Assembly: GCA_025846845.1 (NCBI GenBank) | Contig: JAOYTL010000001.1 | Span: 124,001 to 188,000, forward strand | Direction of reading: 5' to 3' | DNA: 64,000 bases | Source of the DNA: Alloboseaceae bacterium BT-24-1 | Lineage (GTDB): Bacteria > Pseudomonadota > Alphaproteobacteria > Rhizobiales > Beijerinckiaceae | Part shown: piece by piece, positions 16,374-24,711 of the stretch | How the letters are laid out: every line of letters begins with the position of its first letter | Position numbering within the stretch: position 1 is the stretch's first letter | Notes under the pieces: generated by a model | The model's input: only the letters and a program-made list of their open reading frames with translations | What the model was told of the DNA's origin: nothing | Databases searched by the model: none | Translations under genes and position numbers: made by a program

Positions 16374-17717
16374 TCACTCCGTCGAGTCGAAGTCGTCCTC
16401 TCCTGCATTCAGGAGCGCGGCCAGCATGTGCAGGCCGATATCGAGCTGATCCATCGTCGGCGTCGCCAGGGCCAGCCTGACGGCGTTCGGCGCATGGCCG
16501 GGCGTCACCGCGAAGGTGCTCGATGGGGTCAAAGCGATGTCGCGCCGGGCTGCGGCTGCGACGAAGCTCTGCGAGCGCCAATGCGCCGGCAGCGTCAGCC
16601 AGAGATGATAGCAATTCTGGTTGGCCTGGATATCGAAGCCGGAGAGGCGCTCGGCCGCGAGCTTCTGGCGCGCGCGGGCGTCGAGACGTTTCAGCCTCGC
16701 AAGCTCGGCGATGGTGCCGTCGCTCATCATCCGCTGCGCGGCCGCGAAGGCGAAGCCCGACGCCGTCCAGCCCCCGGAGCGCACCGAGGCCTTGACGCTT
16801 TCGCGCAACCGCAAGGGCACGGTGATGAAGCCCAGCGTCAGGCCCGGCGCGACCTTCTTGGACAGGCTGTCGATGACGAGGCAGGAATCCGGCGCGAGCG
16901 CGGCCAGCGGCGGCGCATCCTCGAGGAAGCCGTAGACATTGTCCTCGATGATCGGCAGGCCGAGCGCTTCGGTAACTTGGACCAAATCGGCCCGGCGCGC
17001 CGGAAGCATTGTCGTGCCCAGCGGATTTTGCACCGCCGGCTGAATGTAGAGGGCCGAGAGATGAGTCTCGCGATGCGCCTTCTGCACCGCGTCGGGCCGT
17101 ATGCCATCCGCGTCCATCGCCAGCGGCACCAGCGTGACCCCGAGCCTTGCGGCGATCCCCTTGATGAAGGGATAGGTCAGAGCCTCGACGCCGCAGCGGC
17201 CGCCGGCCGGCACGAGGGCGGCGAGTGCTGCAGCGACCGACTGGCGCCCATTGCCGGTGAAGACCAGTTGCTCGGGCGCCGGAGTCCAGCCGCCCTGTGA
17301 CAGGAACGCAGCGCCAACGCTCCGAATAGCCGGCGTTCCGATGCTGGTCGCCTGCCGCAAGGCGGCATCCAGGGCGGCGGGTTCGTCCAGACCAGCCAGG
17401 CTCTTGGCAATAAGCGCGACCTGCCTGGGCAGGATCGGGTAGTTGAACTCAAGATCGATCCGGGTACCGCTCGGCTCGCCGGGGGCCGCGACGCCGCGTC
17501 TGGCCTCGCCGGAGACGAAGGTGCCCCGGCCGACTTCGCCGACCACGAGGCCGCGGCGCAGCAGCTCGGCATAGACCCGGCTCGCTGTCGAGACGGCGAT
17601 CTTGCGCTCATAGGCGAAGTTGCGCTGCGGCGGCAGGCGCTCGCCTGGCCTCAGCCTGCCGTCGGCAATGTCAGCGGCGATCGCGTCGGCCAGTTTCAGA
17701 TAATCGGATTTCGACAT
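16374..17717 (-). CDS. MocR-type regulator (GntR helix-turn-helix + aminotransferase domain)
   Basis: This 447-residue regulator has an N-terminal GntR winged helix at residues 5-75 (GRLRPGERLPPQRNFAYE, then GEVGRGTFVSG) and a PLP-fold class I aminotransferase-like domain from about 100. The expected PLP lysine is in DSLSKKVAPGLTLGF. MocR proteins sense PLP-bound amines or amino acids and usually control a neighbouring gene and themselves. Here the neighbours are a DUF1127 gene upstream on the other strand and the convergent binding protein. Direct repeats overlap its own start codon, consistent with autorepression. Confidence 0.87.
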   Translation of the reverse strand: MSKSDYLKLADAIAADIADGRLRPGERLPPQRNFAYERKIAVSTASRVYAELLRRGLVVGEVGRGTFVSGEARRGVAAPGEPSGTRIDLEFNYPILPRQVALIAKSLAGLDEPAALDAALRQATSIGTPAIRSVGAAFLSQGGWTPAPEQLVFTGNGRQSVAAALAALVPAGGRCGVEALTYPFIKGIAARLGVTLVPLAMDADGIRPDAVQKAHRETHLSALYIQPAVQNPLGTTMLPARRADLVQVTEALGLPIIEDNVYGFLEDAPPLAALAPDSCLVIDSLSKKVAPGLTLGFITVPLRLRESVKASVRSGGWTASGFAFAAAQRMMSDGTIAELARLKRLDARARQKLAAERLSGFDIQANQNCYHLWLTLPAHWRSQSFVAAAARRDIALTPSSTFAVTPGHAPNAVRLALATPTMDQLDIGLHMLAALLNAGEDDFDSTE

Positions 17718-17765
17718 TTATTGCACCGAGTACAATGTTTTTATTGCTCCGATAAATGTATCGGA
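17717..17765 (-). promoter_or_regulatory. Direct repeats and palindrome at the MocR start
   Basis: TTTATTGC(A/T)CCGA occurs twice, at 17717-17729 and 17740-17752, with a 23-base period (about two helical turns). Joined to the second copy is a perfect palindrome, TCCGATA-AATG-TATCGGA, at 17748-17765. The first repeat touches the ATG of the MocR gene. Paired direct repeats of this spacing are typical MocR operators, so self-repression and control of the plus-strand promoter are likely. Confidence 0.55.
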
Positions 17766-17892
17766 TCATTTTGCTCGTATCAACCCAGCCGCACCGGACA
17801 TCGCGAGGGTTACGACGGCCGGCGATCACCTCGCCGACGTGACGAGAGCTTGTTGCCGACGTCTGACCCGGTGCAACCCAGCGGAGGCCAAA

Positions 17893-18129
17893 ATGTCTGC
17901 AGTCCTGCCGACCATCACCCGCCCCGTCACCGCGAAGCACACCGAGGCATTGTTCCGCCTGCCGGGCACGCTGTACCGGGCGATCACGCGCCACTTCATC
18001 CACCGCGCCGCGATTGCCGATCTTCGCGAGTCCGACGAGCACGCGCTGCAGGACATCGGCATCGTCCGCAGCCAGATCGAAGCGGCCGTGCATGGCCTCG
18101 TCCCGCGCGGCGGCCGGGGTAGGGGGTGA
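17893..18129 (+). CDS. DUF1127 small protein
   Basis: This 78-residue basic protein ends with a DUF1127 motif (HRAAIADLRESDEHALQDIGIVRSQIEAAV, about residues 37-67). GGAGG lies 7 bases upstream of the ATG (GGAGGCCAAA). Proteins of this family are small, often Arg-rich and abundant in rhizobia; some bind RNA and affect phosphate, carbon or stress responses. It is divergent from the MocR gene and may share its control region. The C-terminal PRGGRGRG tail is unusually rich in Gly and Arg. Confidence 0.75.
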   Translation: MSAVLPTITRPVTAKHTEALFRLPGTLYRAITRHFIHRAAIADLRESDEHALQDIGIVRSQIEAAVHGLVPRGGRGRG

Positions 18130-18465
18130 CGAGATCTGCTTCGCGGCCGGTCCGCGATTGTGGCGCAAATCTTCGCCTGGCGCTGCTCGAAGGGTCGATT
18201 CTTTAGCTTCTGGCCCGGCCAACGGCACGCGCCAGCATGAGCAATGCCAGCGCTGCTGCAAGCCAAATCCCGTTGGGCGTTCAAGCGGCCGGCAATGCCC
18301 GCCTTCGACCCATCATCCCGATGTTGCCCGCCGGATCGGCCTGGGCGAGGGCAGGGCCGGACAGCCGGCTGCGCCCGAGCTAGACGGCGGATGCCCTGAG
18401 CGAAATATGCAGACGCAAGCGACGGGTTGGACGAGCCATGATTTCCTGCTGGACCTGGTCGATGG
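18130..18465. other. Gene-free stretch
   Basis: No convincing gene is present in these 336 bases. The minus strand encodes a 22-codon hydrophobic run (IWLAAALALLMLARAVGRARS then stop, near 18205-18275), but it has no proper start and a stop directly before it. It looks like a chance or decayed membrane segment. Nothing else ordered is visible. Confidence 0.45.
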
Positions 18466-19329
18466 TCACTGGCTGTCCGATAGCGGCTGTGTGGCCGCGG
18501 CCTCGGGAAGCCTGCGTTCTGGCGCGCCCTGATAGGCCCATAGCCATTCGCGCGGCAGCGGGCCCTTGTTGCGGTCGGGCTGCTGCGATTGCTCCCAGGC
18601 ATGGGCGAGGATCCCGACCGAGCGCGAGAGCACGAACAGGCCGCGCGTCAGCGGTGGGGGGAAGCCGAGCTCGCCATAGATGACGGCGGTGGCGCCATCG
18701 ATGTTGAGCGGGATCCGTTTGCCCTTGGCGCGCGCGACGGCGGCCTCGACCGCCTCGGCGATATCCGCGAAGCGTCCACCCACGGTGCCTGCCCGGGCCG
18801 CTTCGCGTACCAGCGCCAGCAAACGCGGCGCCCGCGGGTCGAGCGGGTGGAAGCGATGGCCGATGCCCGGCACATAGCCGCTCCCGGCAAGGAAGCGGGT
18901 GACGCGGTCCTCGACAGCCTCTTCAAGCGATTGGCCCGCATCCATCGCCGCGGCGATCTCGCCCAAGAAGCCCACCGCCTGCTCGCCGGCGCCGCCATGC
19001 ACGTCGCCGAGCACGTTGATGGCGGAGGCCATGGCGCTGTTGATGCCGACGCCGCAGGTCGCGGCCATGCGGGCGATCGCGATCGAGGGTGCCTGCGGGC
19101 CGTGATCGACAGCCGCTCCGAGCGCCGCGCCGAGCAATTCGGCCTGCGCCTCGCTCGGCAACTCGCCGCGCAGCATCAGCCAGATCATCGCCGGGAAGCT
19201 GATCCGGCCGATCAGGTTCTCGATCGGGTAGCCGCGCAGCCGGATCAGGCCGGGCCGCATCTCGATGATCTCTGTCGACCACCACTCCTCGCCGCGCGCG
19301 CGGCCTTCCTTGCGCGTGCCCTCGCTCAT
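18466..19329 (-). CDS. Citryl-CoA lyase / citrate-synthase-like enzyme
   Basis: This 287-residue protein has the citrate synthase fold but is much shorter than citrate synthase (about 430 residues). GVGINSAMASAINVLGDVHGGAGEQAV and PGIGHRFHPLDPR carry the catalytic His region and the CoA loop. Such short forms are usually annotated citryl-CoA lyase, which splits an acyl-CoA of a tricarboxylate or related acid into acetyl-CoA (or a homologue) and an oxo acid. Its ATG overlaps the stop of the CoA-transferase gene (ATGA). The operon order importer, CoA-transferase, lyase suggests uptake, activation and cleavage of one organic acid. The acid itself is unknown. Confidence 0.8.
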   Translation of the reverse strand: MSEGTRKEGRARGEEWWSTEIIEMRPGLIRLRGYPIENLIGRISFPAMIWLMLRGELPSEAQAELLGAALGAAVDHGPQAPSIAIARMAATCGVGINSAMASAINVLGDVHGGAGEQAVGFLGEIAAAMDAGQSLEEAVEDRVTRFLAGSGYVPGIGHRFHPLDPRAPRLLALVREAARAGTVGGRFADIAEAVEAAVARAKGKRIPLNIDGATAVIYGELGFPPPLTRGLFVLSRSVGILAHAWEQSQQPDRNKGPLPREWLWAYQGAPERRLPEAAATQPLSDSQ

Positions 19330-20507
19330 GCCTGCCTCCTCGTCCCGCGCTGCCGGCGCGCTTCCGCCAGGATTTCTTCGCTGTGTTCACCCAGCTTCGG
19401 CGGCGGCTGTGTGGGACGAGGTGCTTCGCCGTCGACCAAGAAGCCGCCGCGGATCACCGTCAGCGGGCCGGTTCCCGCGCCGGTCTCGAAGCGGGTCGTC
19501 ATGTTGCGGGAGGTCACCTGCCGCTCCTGCAGGACCTGCGGGATCGTCAGCACGCGCCCGGCCGGCACGCCGGCCCGGTTGAGGCGATCCTCCCAATCCG
19601 CGGCCGGGGCCGAGGCGAGCGCCACCTCGATCAGTCCCTTCAGCTCGCCGCGATGGCGCTTGCGCGCCTCGCGCTCGCTGAAGCGCGGGTCGCTCGCGAG
19701 CTCGGGCCGCCCGATGACGCCGCAGAGCGTGACGAACTGCTCCTGCTTGTTGGCGGCGATGTTGAGCAGCCCGTCGCCGGTCTCGAAGGCGCCGGAGGGC
19801 GCCGCCGTCATGTTCTCGTTGCCCATCGCCTTGGGCTCGACACCGGCCGTCAGGTAGTTCGACACCGGCCAGCCCAAGGCGCTCAGCGTGCATTCGAGCA
19901 TGGAGACGTCGAGGAAGGCGCCTTGCCCGGTGCTGGCGCGGCGCAGCAGCGCGGAGACGACAGCGAAGGCGCCGAAGAGGCCGCCGAGCGTGTCGCAGAC
20001 GGGGTAGCCGACCCGCAAGGGCGCGGTTTCCGACGTGCCCGTGATGCTCATCACCCCGGAGAGGCCCTGGATGATCTGGTCGTAGGCGGGGTTGTCCCGC
20101 ATCGGCCCGGTCTGGCCGAAGCCCGAGATCGCGCAATAGACCAGATCCGGGCGGATAGCGCGCAGGCTCTGATGGCCGAGCCCGAGGCGGTCCATCACGC
20201 CCGGCCGGAAGTTCTCGACGAGGGCATCGGCCGTGGCGACGAGGTCGCGGAACTGCGCCCGGCCGTCCTCGCTCTTGAGGTCGACGACGACGGAGCGCTT
20301 GCCGGCGTTCTGGGCCAGGAAGGAGGCCCCCATCGCCGCCTTGTTGAGCTCCGCCGAGCCGCCGAGCTGTCGGGCGAGGTCGCCGCCATTGGGCGCCTCG
20401 ACCTTGATCACATCCGCTCCGAGCAAAGCGAGCTGATAGCCGCAATAGGGGCCAGCCAGCACATTGGTGAGGTCGAGGATACGAAGGCCCTGGAGGAGCT
20501 TGGTCAT
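19326..20507 (-). CDS. Class III (CaiB/BaiF) CoA-transferase
   Basis: This 393-residue cytoplasmic enzyme transfers CoA between carboxylic acids. The family start LQGLRILDLTNVLAGPYCGYQLALLGADVIKVE is complete, the nucleophilic Asp is expected in the NPAYDQIIQGLSGVMSITG region, and RVGYPVCDTLGGLFGAF is typical. It lies 15 bases after tctA and overlaps the lyase gene, so it is part of the tctCBA operon. It would activate the acid imported by TctABC before cleavage by the lyase; this order is inferred from the gene arrangement. Confidence 0.88.
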   Translation of the reverse strand: MTKLLQGLRILDLTNVLAGPYCGYQLALLGADVIKVEAPNGGDLARQLGGSAELNKAAMGASFLAQNAGKRSVVVDLKSEDGRAQFRDLVATADALVENFRPGVMDRLGLGHQSLRAIRPDLVYCAISGFGQTGPMRDNPAYDQIIQGLSGVMSITGTSETAPLRVGYPVCDTLGGLFGAFAVVSALLRRASTGQGAFLDVSMLECTLSALGWPVSNYLTAGVEPKAMGNENMTAAPSGAFETGDGLLNIAANKQEQFVTLCGVIGRPELASDPRFSEREARKRHRGELKGLIEVALASAPAADWEDRLNRAGVPAGRVLTIPQVLQERQVTSRNMTTRFETGAGTGPLTVIRGGFLVDGEAPRPTQPPPKLGEHSEEILAEARRQRGTRRQA

Positions 20508-20522
20508 CTTATGCCTCGCTTG

Positions 20523-22046
20523 TCAGGCGTCGCCGGGCACGTGGTCCGGGCTCGGACCCCGCCAGGTGCGGATGAGGTGGTAGAGCCGCGGGCCGAACAG
20601 CGCCGTGAAGGCGAGCACCAGCAGCGCGGCGGAGAGCGGCTGGGTGAACAGCACCGTCCAGTCGCCGCCCGAGATCGTCATCGCCCGGCGGAATTCGGTC
20701 TCGGCCATCGGCCCGAGGATCATCCCGATCACGACCGGAGCGGTCGGGAAGTCGAAGCGGCGCATCAGGAAGCCGATGCCGCCGAGGACGTAGAGCAGGA
20801 TGAGATCGATCGGCGATTGCGAGATGCCGTAGGTGCCGACCGTCGCGAAGACCAGGATGCCGGCATAGAGCAACGGCGCCGGAATCTTCAGGATCCGGAC
20901 CCAGAGCCCGACGAGCGGCAGGTTCAGGACGACCAGCAGCACATTGGCGACGTAGAGGCTGGCGATCAGGCCCCAGACCAGCGCCGGCTGGGTGTCGAGC
21001 AGCAGCGGCCCGGGTTGAATGCCATAGCTCTGGAAGGCCGAGAGCATGATCGCGGCAGTCGCCGAGGTCGGCAGGCCGAGCGTCAGCATCGGCACGAGGA
21101 CACCGGCGGCGGAAGCGTTGTTGGCGGCCTCGGGGCCGGCGACCCCCTCGATCGCACCTGTCGTGCCGAACTCCTCCGGCTTCTTAGACAGCCGCTTCTC
21201 GACGACATAGGACAGGAAGGTCGGAATCTCGGCGCCGCCGGCCGGCATGGCACCGATCGGGAAGCCGATCGCTGTTCCTCGCAACCAGGGCTTCCAGGAG
21301 CGCGACCACTCCTCGCGCGTCATGTAGAGCGAGCCGCGCAGAGGCACGATCTCGTCCCCGCCGGCATGACGGCGCGCCGCGACGTAGAGCGTCTCGCCGA
21401 CGGCGAACAGGCCGACCGCGACGACGATGACATTGGTGCCGTCGAGCAACTCGGTCAGGCCGAAGGTGAAGCGCGGTTGGCCCGTCTGAAGATCGATGCC
21501 GATCATGCCGAGATAGAAGCCGAGGAACAGGCTGGCGAGGCCGCGGACGGCGGAGGAGCCGAGCACGGCCGAGACCGTGACGAAGGCGAGCACCATCAGC
21601 GAGAAGTATTCGGCCGGGCCGAACAGCAGAGCGAGGCTGACGACGACCGGCGCGAGGAAGGTGACGCCCATGGTGCCGATCGTCCCGGCGACGAAGGAGC
21701 CGATCGCTGAGGTCGCGAGCGCGGCGCCGGCCCGGCCTGAGCGGGCCATCTTGTTCCCCTCGAGCGCGGTGACGATCGTCGCGCTCTCGCCGGGCGTGTT
21801 GAGCAGGATCGAGGTGGTCGAGCCGCCATACATCGCGCCGTAATAGATGCCGGCGAAGAGGATGAAGGCCGCCTCGGGCGCAACCTGGAAGGTGATCGGC
21901 AGGAGGAGGGCGATGGTCAGCGCTGGCCCGAGGCCGGGCAATACGCCGATCGCGGTGCCGAGCGTGGTGCCGACGAGGCACCAGAGCAGGTTGTTCGGCG
22001 AGAAGGCGACCGAAAAGCCGTTAGCGAGCTGGGAGAGCGTGTCCAC
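20523..22046 (-). CDS. tctA: Tripartite tricarboxylate transporter large permease TctA (system 1)
   Basis: This 507-residue inner-membrane protein has about 12 hydrophobic segments. TctA signatures are visible: GTTLGTAIGVLPGLGPALTIALLLP near residue 30, the LLNTPGESATIVTALEG motif, and GPEAANNASAAGVLVPMLTLGLP in the second half. These GLGPA and GLP loops form the substrate path in the family. The start is a GTG four bases after the tctB stop. It is the channel of a sodium- or proton-coupled, binding-protein-dependent carboxylate importer and is followed by CoA-transferase and lyase genes. Confidence 0.92.
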   Translation of the reverse strand: MDTLSQLANGFSVAFSPNNLLWCLVGTTLGTAIGVLPGLGPALTIALLLPITFQVAPEAAFILFAGIYYGAMYGGSTTSILLNTPGESATIVTALEGNKMARSGRAGAALATSAIGSFVAGTIGTMGVTFLAPVVVSLALLFGPAEYFSLMVLAFVTVSAVLGSSAVRGLASLFLGFYLGMIGIDLQTGQPRFTFGLTELLDGTNVIVVAVGLFAVGETLYVAARRHAGGDEIVPLRGSLYMTREEWSRSWKPWLRGTAIGFPIGAMPAGGAEIPTFLSYVVEKRLSKKPEEFGTTGAIEGVAGPEAANNASAAGVLVPMLTLGLPTSATAAIMLSAFQSYGIQPGPLLLDTQPALVWGLIASLYVANVLLVVLNLPLVGLWVRILKIPAPLLYAGILVFATVGTYGISQSPIDLILLYVLGGIGFLMRRFDFPTAPVVIGMILGPMAETEFRRAMTISGGDWTVLFTQPLSAALLVLAFTALFGPRLYHLIRTWRGPSPDHVPGDA

Positions 22047-22050
22047 GACC

Positions 22051-22557
22051 TCAGCCCCCCAGCAGGTTTTCGATGAGGCCGGCGCCGATGTTGACGCCGA
22101 GCGCCCTGGCGAAGCCGAAATAGGCGGCGAGCGCGAGGACGAGTCCGATCAGCGCATCCCGCAGCGGCCGCCGGCTGCCGAAGCCATGGGCGACGAGCAC
22201 GAACATCACCGTCGACGCGGCCGAGAAGCCGAGCGGGCCGATCAGCGCGACATTGGCGATGAGCCCGGCGGCGACGAAGGCGACCGCCTTCCAGTTGAGC
22301 TCGACCTCCTTCTCATCGGCCGGCTGCCAGCCGCCACGGGCCGCCTGCACCAGGAGGAGGACGGCGAAGATCGCCAGGCCCGCGCTGGTGATGTAGGGAA
22401 AGACCCGCGGGCCGACCTGAGCATACATCGGCGAGACCGGGATCGAGAGCGTCTGCCAGAGCGTGAGCCCGGCGAAGAGCAGCAGCCCGAGCCCGATCAG
22501 GGCTTCTGCCGGAGCAAGGCGCGCGCGCGGGCGCTGCCGCGAATGAGCGTCAGTCAT
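22051..22557 (-). CDS. tctB: Tripartite tricarboxylate transporter small permease TctB (system 1)
   Basis: This 168-residue membrane protein has four hydrophobic helices, the usual TctB plan. I take the ATG preceded by GAGGA eight bases upstream; a GTG one codon earlier is possible. The N-terminus is basic and Arg-rich, and the VGPRVFPYITSAGLAIF stretch is the conserved TctB feature. It sits between tctC and tctA. Confidence 0.85.
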   Translation of the reverse strand: MTDAHSRQRPRARLAPAEALIGLGLLLFAGLTLWQTLSIPVSPMYAQVGPRVFPYITSAGLAIFAVLLLVQAARGGWQPADEKEVELNWKAVAFVAAGLIANVALIGPLGFSAASTVMFVLVAHGFGSRRPLRDALIGLVLALAAYFGFARALGVNIGAGLIENLLGG

Positions 22558-22604
22558 CACGGATGTCCTCGAATGAGATTGTCGGGGAGCGGGTCCCGGG
22601 GCGA

Positions 22605-23585
22605 TCAGGCGGCCAGGCCGAGATCCTTGAGTATCGTCTCGATGCGCGCCGTCTCCTCCTGGAGGAAGCCGGCATAGGCATCGCCGGTGAGCAGGATCGG
22701 GGTCCAGTCGCGCTTCTTGACCTCGTCGAGCCAGGCCGGGCTGCCTGCCATCTTCTCGATCAGCGTGATCATCGCCGCACGCTGGTCGGCGCTGACGTTC
22801 GGCGGCGCGAAGACGCCGCGCCAGTTGAAGAGCTCGACATCGATGCCCTGCTCCTTCAGCGTCGGCGCCTCGATACCGGGCTGGCGCTTGTCAGCGGAGA
22901 TGGCGAGGAGGCGCAGCTTGCCGGCCTTCACCTGCTCCGAGAACTCGCCATAGCCGGAAATGCCCGCCGCCACCTGGTTGCCCAGAAGCGATGCGACCGC
23001 CTGGCCGCCGCCGGCATAGGGGACATAGGCGAGCTTGGCGGGCATGACGCCGACCGATTTCGCCATCAGGCCGAGGAGGATGTGGTCGGAGCCGCCGGCC
23101 GAGCCGCCGCAGACCGGGACCTTGGCCGGGTCGGCCTTGAGCGCCGCAACGAAGTCCTTCGCTGTCTTGAAGGGGGAGCTCGCCGGTACGACGAGGGCGA
23201 GGAATTCGCCGGTCAGGCGAGCGATCGGCGTGGTCTGGGTCAGCGTCACCGGCGCCTTGTTGGCGATGATGGCGCCGACCATGACCATGCCGGAGACCAT
23301 CAGTGCGTTGGGGCGGCCCTTCCACTGATTGGTGAACTGGGGCAGGCCGACCGTGCCGCCGGCGCCGCCGACATTGGTGATTTGCGCACCGGTGATCAGC
23401 TTCTCCGCCCGTAGCACCTGCTCCATCGTGCGGGCGGTCTGGTCCCAGCCGCCGCCGGGCGCGGCCGGCACGAACAGCTGGAGCTGGGCGGGGCTCTGCG
23501 CGAGAGCCGCGCCGATCGACCATTGCGTGTGTGCGGCGGCTCCGGCGGCAAGCGAACCCAACAGGACATGACGGCGAGACAGCAT
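22605..23585 (-). CDS. tctC: Tripartite tricarboxylate transporter binding protein TctC (system 1)
   Basis: This 326-residue periplasmic protein begins with a twin-arginine-like signal (SRRHVLLGSLAAG), with cleavage near AALAQ (about residue 29). The mature part starts with the Bug-family strand LQLFVPAAPGGGWDQTARTM and has ITNVGGAGGTVG, where the ligand carboxylate is normally bound. GGAGG precedes the ATG. It is the first gene of the operon and is divergent from an iclR gene across a large palindrome. Confidence 0.92.
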   Translation of the reverse strand: MLSRRHVLLGSLAAGAAAHTQWSIGAALAQSPAQLQLFVPAAPGGGWDQTARTMEQVLRAEKLITGAQITNVGGAGGTVGLPQFTNQWKGRPNALMVSGMVMVGAIIANKAPVTLTQTTPIARLTGEFLALVVPASSPFKTAKDFVAALKADPAKVPVCGGSAGGSDHILLGLMAKSVGVMPAKLAYVPYAGGGQAVASLLGNQVAAGISGYGEFSEQVKAGKLRLLAISADKRQPGIEAPTLKEQGIDVELFNWRGVFAPPNVSADQRAAMITLIEKMAGSPAWLDEVKKRDWTPILLTGDAYAGFLQEETARIETILKDLGLAA

Positions 23586-23698
23586 CGGTTTCCTCCATGG
23601 TTCGATGCCGTGCTGTCGGCATCTTCAAGGATCGGACCGGCGAGCTGATCGCTCGTTCTCATCGTGCGGCCTGATCGAGCGTGCTTTTGCCAGTGCTC

Positions 23699-23743
23699 GA
23701 TCGTTCTGTCAATCAGAATATAATTCTGTCTAACAGAACGATC
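23699..23743. promoter_or_regulatory. Concentric palindromes between tctC and iclR, probable IclR operator
   Basis: Two inverted repeats share exactly the same centre (23721). The outer one has 11-bp perfect arms, GATCGTTCTGT at 23699-23709 and ACAGAACGATC at 23733-23743. The inner one is CAGAAT-ATA-ATTCTG at 23714-23728. All four half-sites contain TTCTG or its complement, so four protomers could bind. It lies 54 bases upstream of iclR and 114 bases upstream of tctC. Confidence 0.7.
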
Positions 23744-23796
23744 TGGACGAAGCTGGCCCGATCCGATATCGATCGCGCTTGACGAGGAAGGGCGAC

Positions 23797-24549
23797 GTGG
23801 CGAGCACAACGAGACAGGACGGCACGCCGACGCTGCCGGCATCGTCGGATGGGGTTGCGGCTCTGGATCGCGCCATTGCGATCCTCAACGCCTTCACGCC
23901 GCAGGATCGGGCGCTGTCGCTGGCCGAGATCGCGGCCAGGACCGGCTTGTACAAGAGCACGATCCTGCGCCTGATGGGCTCGCTGATCCGCGGCCATCTG
24001 CTCGAGCGCCTGCCCGATGGGCTCTACCGGATCGGATCGGGGGCGTTCCGGCTCGGGGCGATCTATCAGCGCTCGGTCGCAGCGGCAGACATCCTCCTGC
24101 CGATCATGCGCGACCTTGCCGAGGAGAGTGGGGAGAGCGTGGCGTTCTATACTCCAGCGGGGGCCCTGCGGACCTGCCTCTACCGGATCGAGTCCAAGCA
24201 TCCCATTCGCTATCATGTGCGAGAGGGTGATGTGCTGCCGCTGCACGCAGGGTCGGGCGGGCGGGTTCTCGCTGCCTTTTCGGGAGAATCCGGCGAGCCT
24301 TACGAAACGATCCGGCGAAACTATCACTATGTCTCGCTCGGCGATCGCGACCCGGACACCGCGGGTCTGTCGGCGCCCGTGTTTGGCCCCAGCGCCACCC
24401 TGGTCGGGGCGATCACGCTGGCAGGGCCACGCATGCGGATCAGCGAAGCCTTCATCGGCCAGATGAAGCGGCCGCTGCTCGTCGCCGCCGCGCGGGCCAC
24501 CCGGGCCTTCGGTGGTGATGCCACGGCCTTGGAGCGAGCCGCGAATTAG
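23797..24549 (+). CDS. IclR-family transcriptional regulator
   Basis: This 250-residue regulator has an N-terminal winged helix (ALDRAIAILNAFTPQDRALSLAEIAARTGLYKSTILRLMGSL) and a C-terminal IclR effector domain (from about residue 95). I prefer the GTG with GAGGAAGG six bases upstream; a TTG 18 bases earlier is possible. It is divergent from tctCBA-CoA-transferase-lyase and very likely controls that operon, with the imported acid or its CoA ester as effector. The effector is inferred. Confidence 0.88.
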   Translation: MASTTRQDGTPTLPASSDGVAALDRAIAILNAFTPQDRALSLAEIAARTGLYKSTILRLMGSLIRGHLLERLPDGLYRIGSGAFRLGAIYQRSVAAADILLPIMRDLAEESGESVAFYTPAGALRTCLYRIESKHPIRYHVREGDVLPLHAGSGGRVLAAFSGESGEPYETIRRNYHYVSLGDRDPDTAGLSAPVFGPSATLVGAITLAGPRMRISEAFIGQMKRPLLVAAARATRAFGGDATALERAAN

Positions 24550-24711
24550 CCCCGGGGCGGCTTGAATGGGGTTGGAGCTGCAGACGCTGCCGCACGACCC
24601 AGCAGATCAATAGGCATTCATTCGCCGAGGTTCGGACGAAAACCAACGCTCTTCCGAACATCCGGTATTGGGCGATGACCAGATGTTGGCTGTTGGCGCA
24701 CGGGGACGTTG

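Noticed and set aside
18205..18275. Small membrane peptide on the minus strand
   Set aside because: A hydrophobic run is present but a stop codon precedes it at once and no start codon gives a complete helix.
19383..21710. Open frame of 775 codons on the plus strand
   Set aside because: Antisense to the CoA-transferase and tctA genes, with low-complexity charged composition and no recognisable motif.
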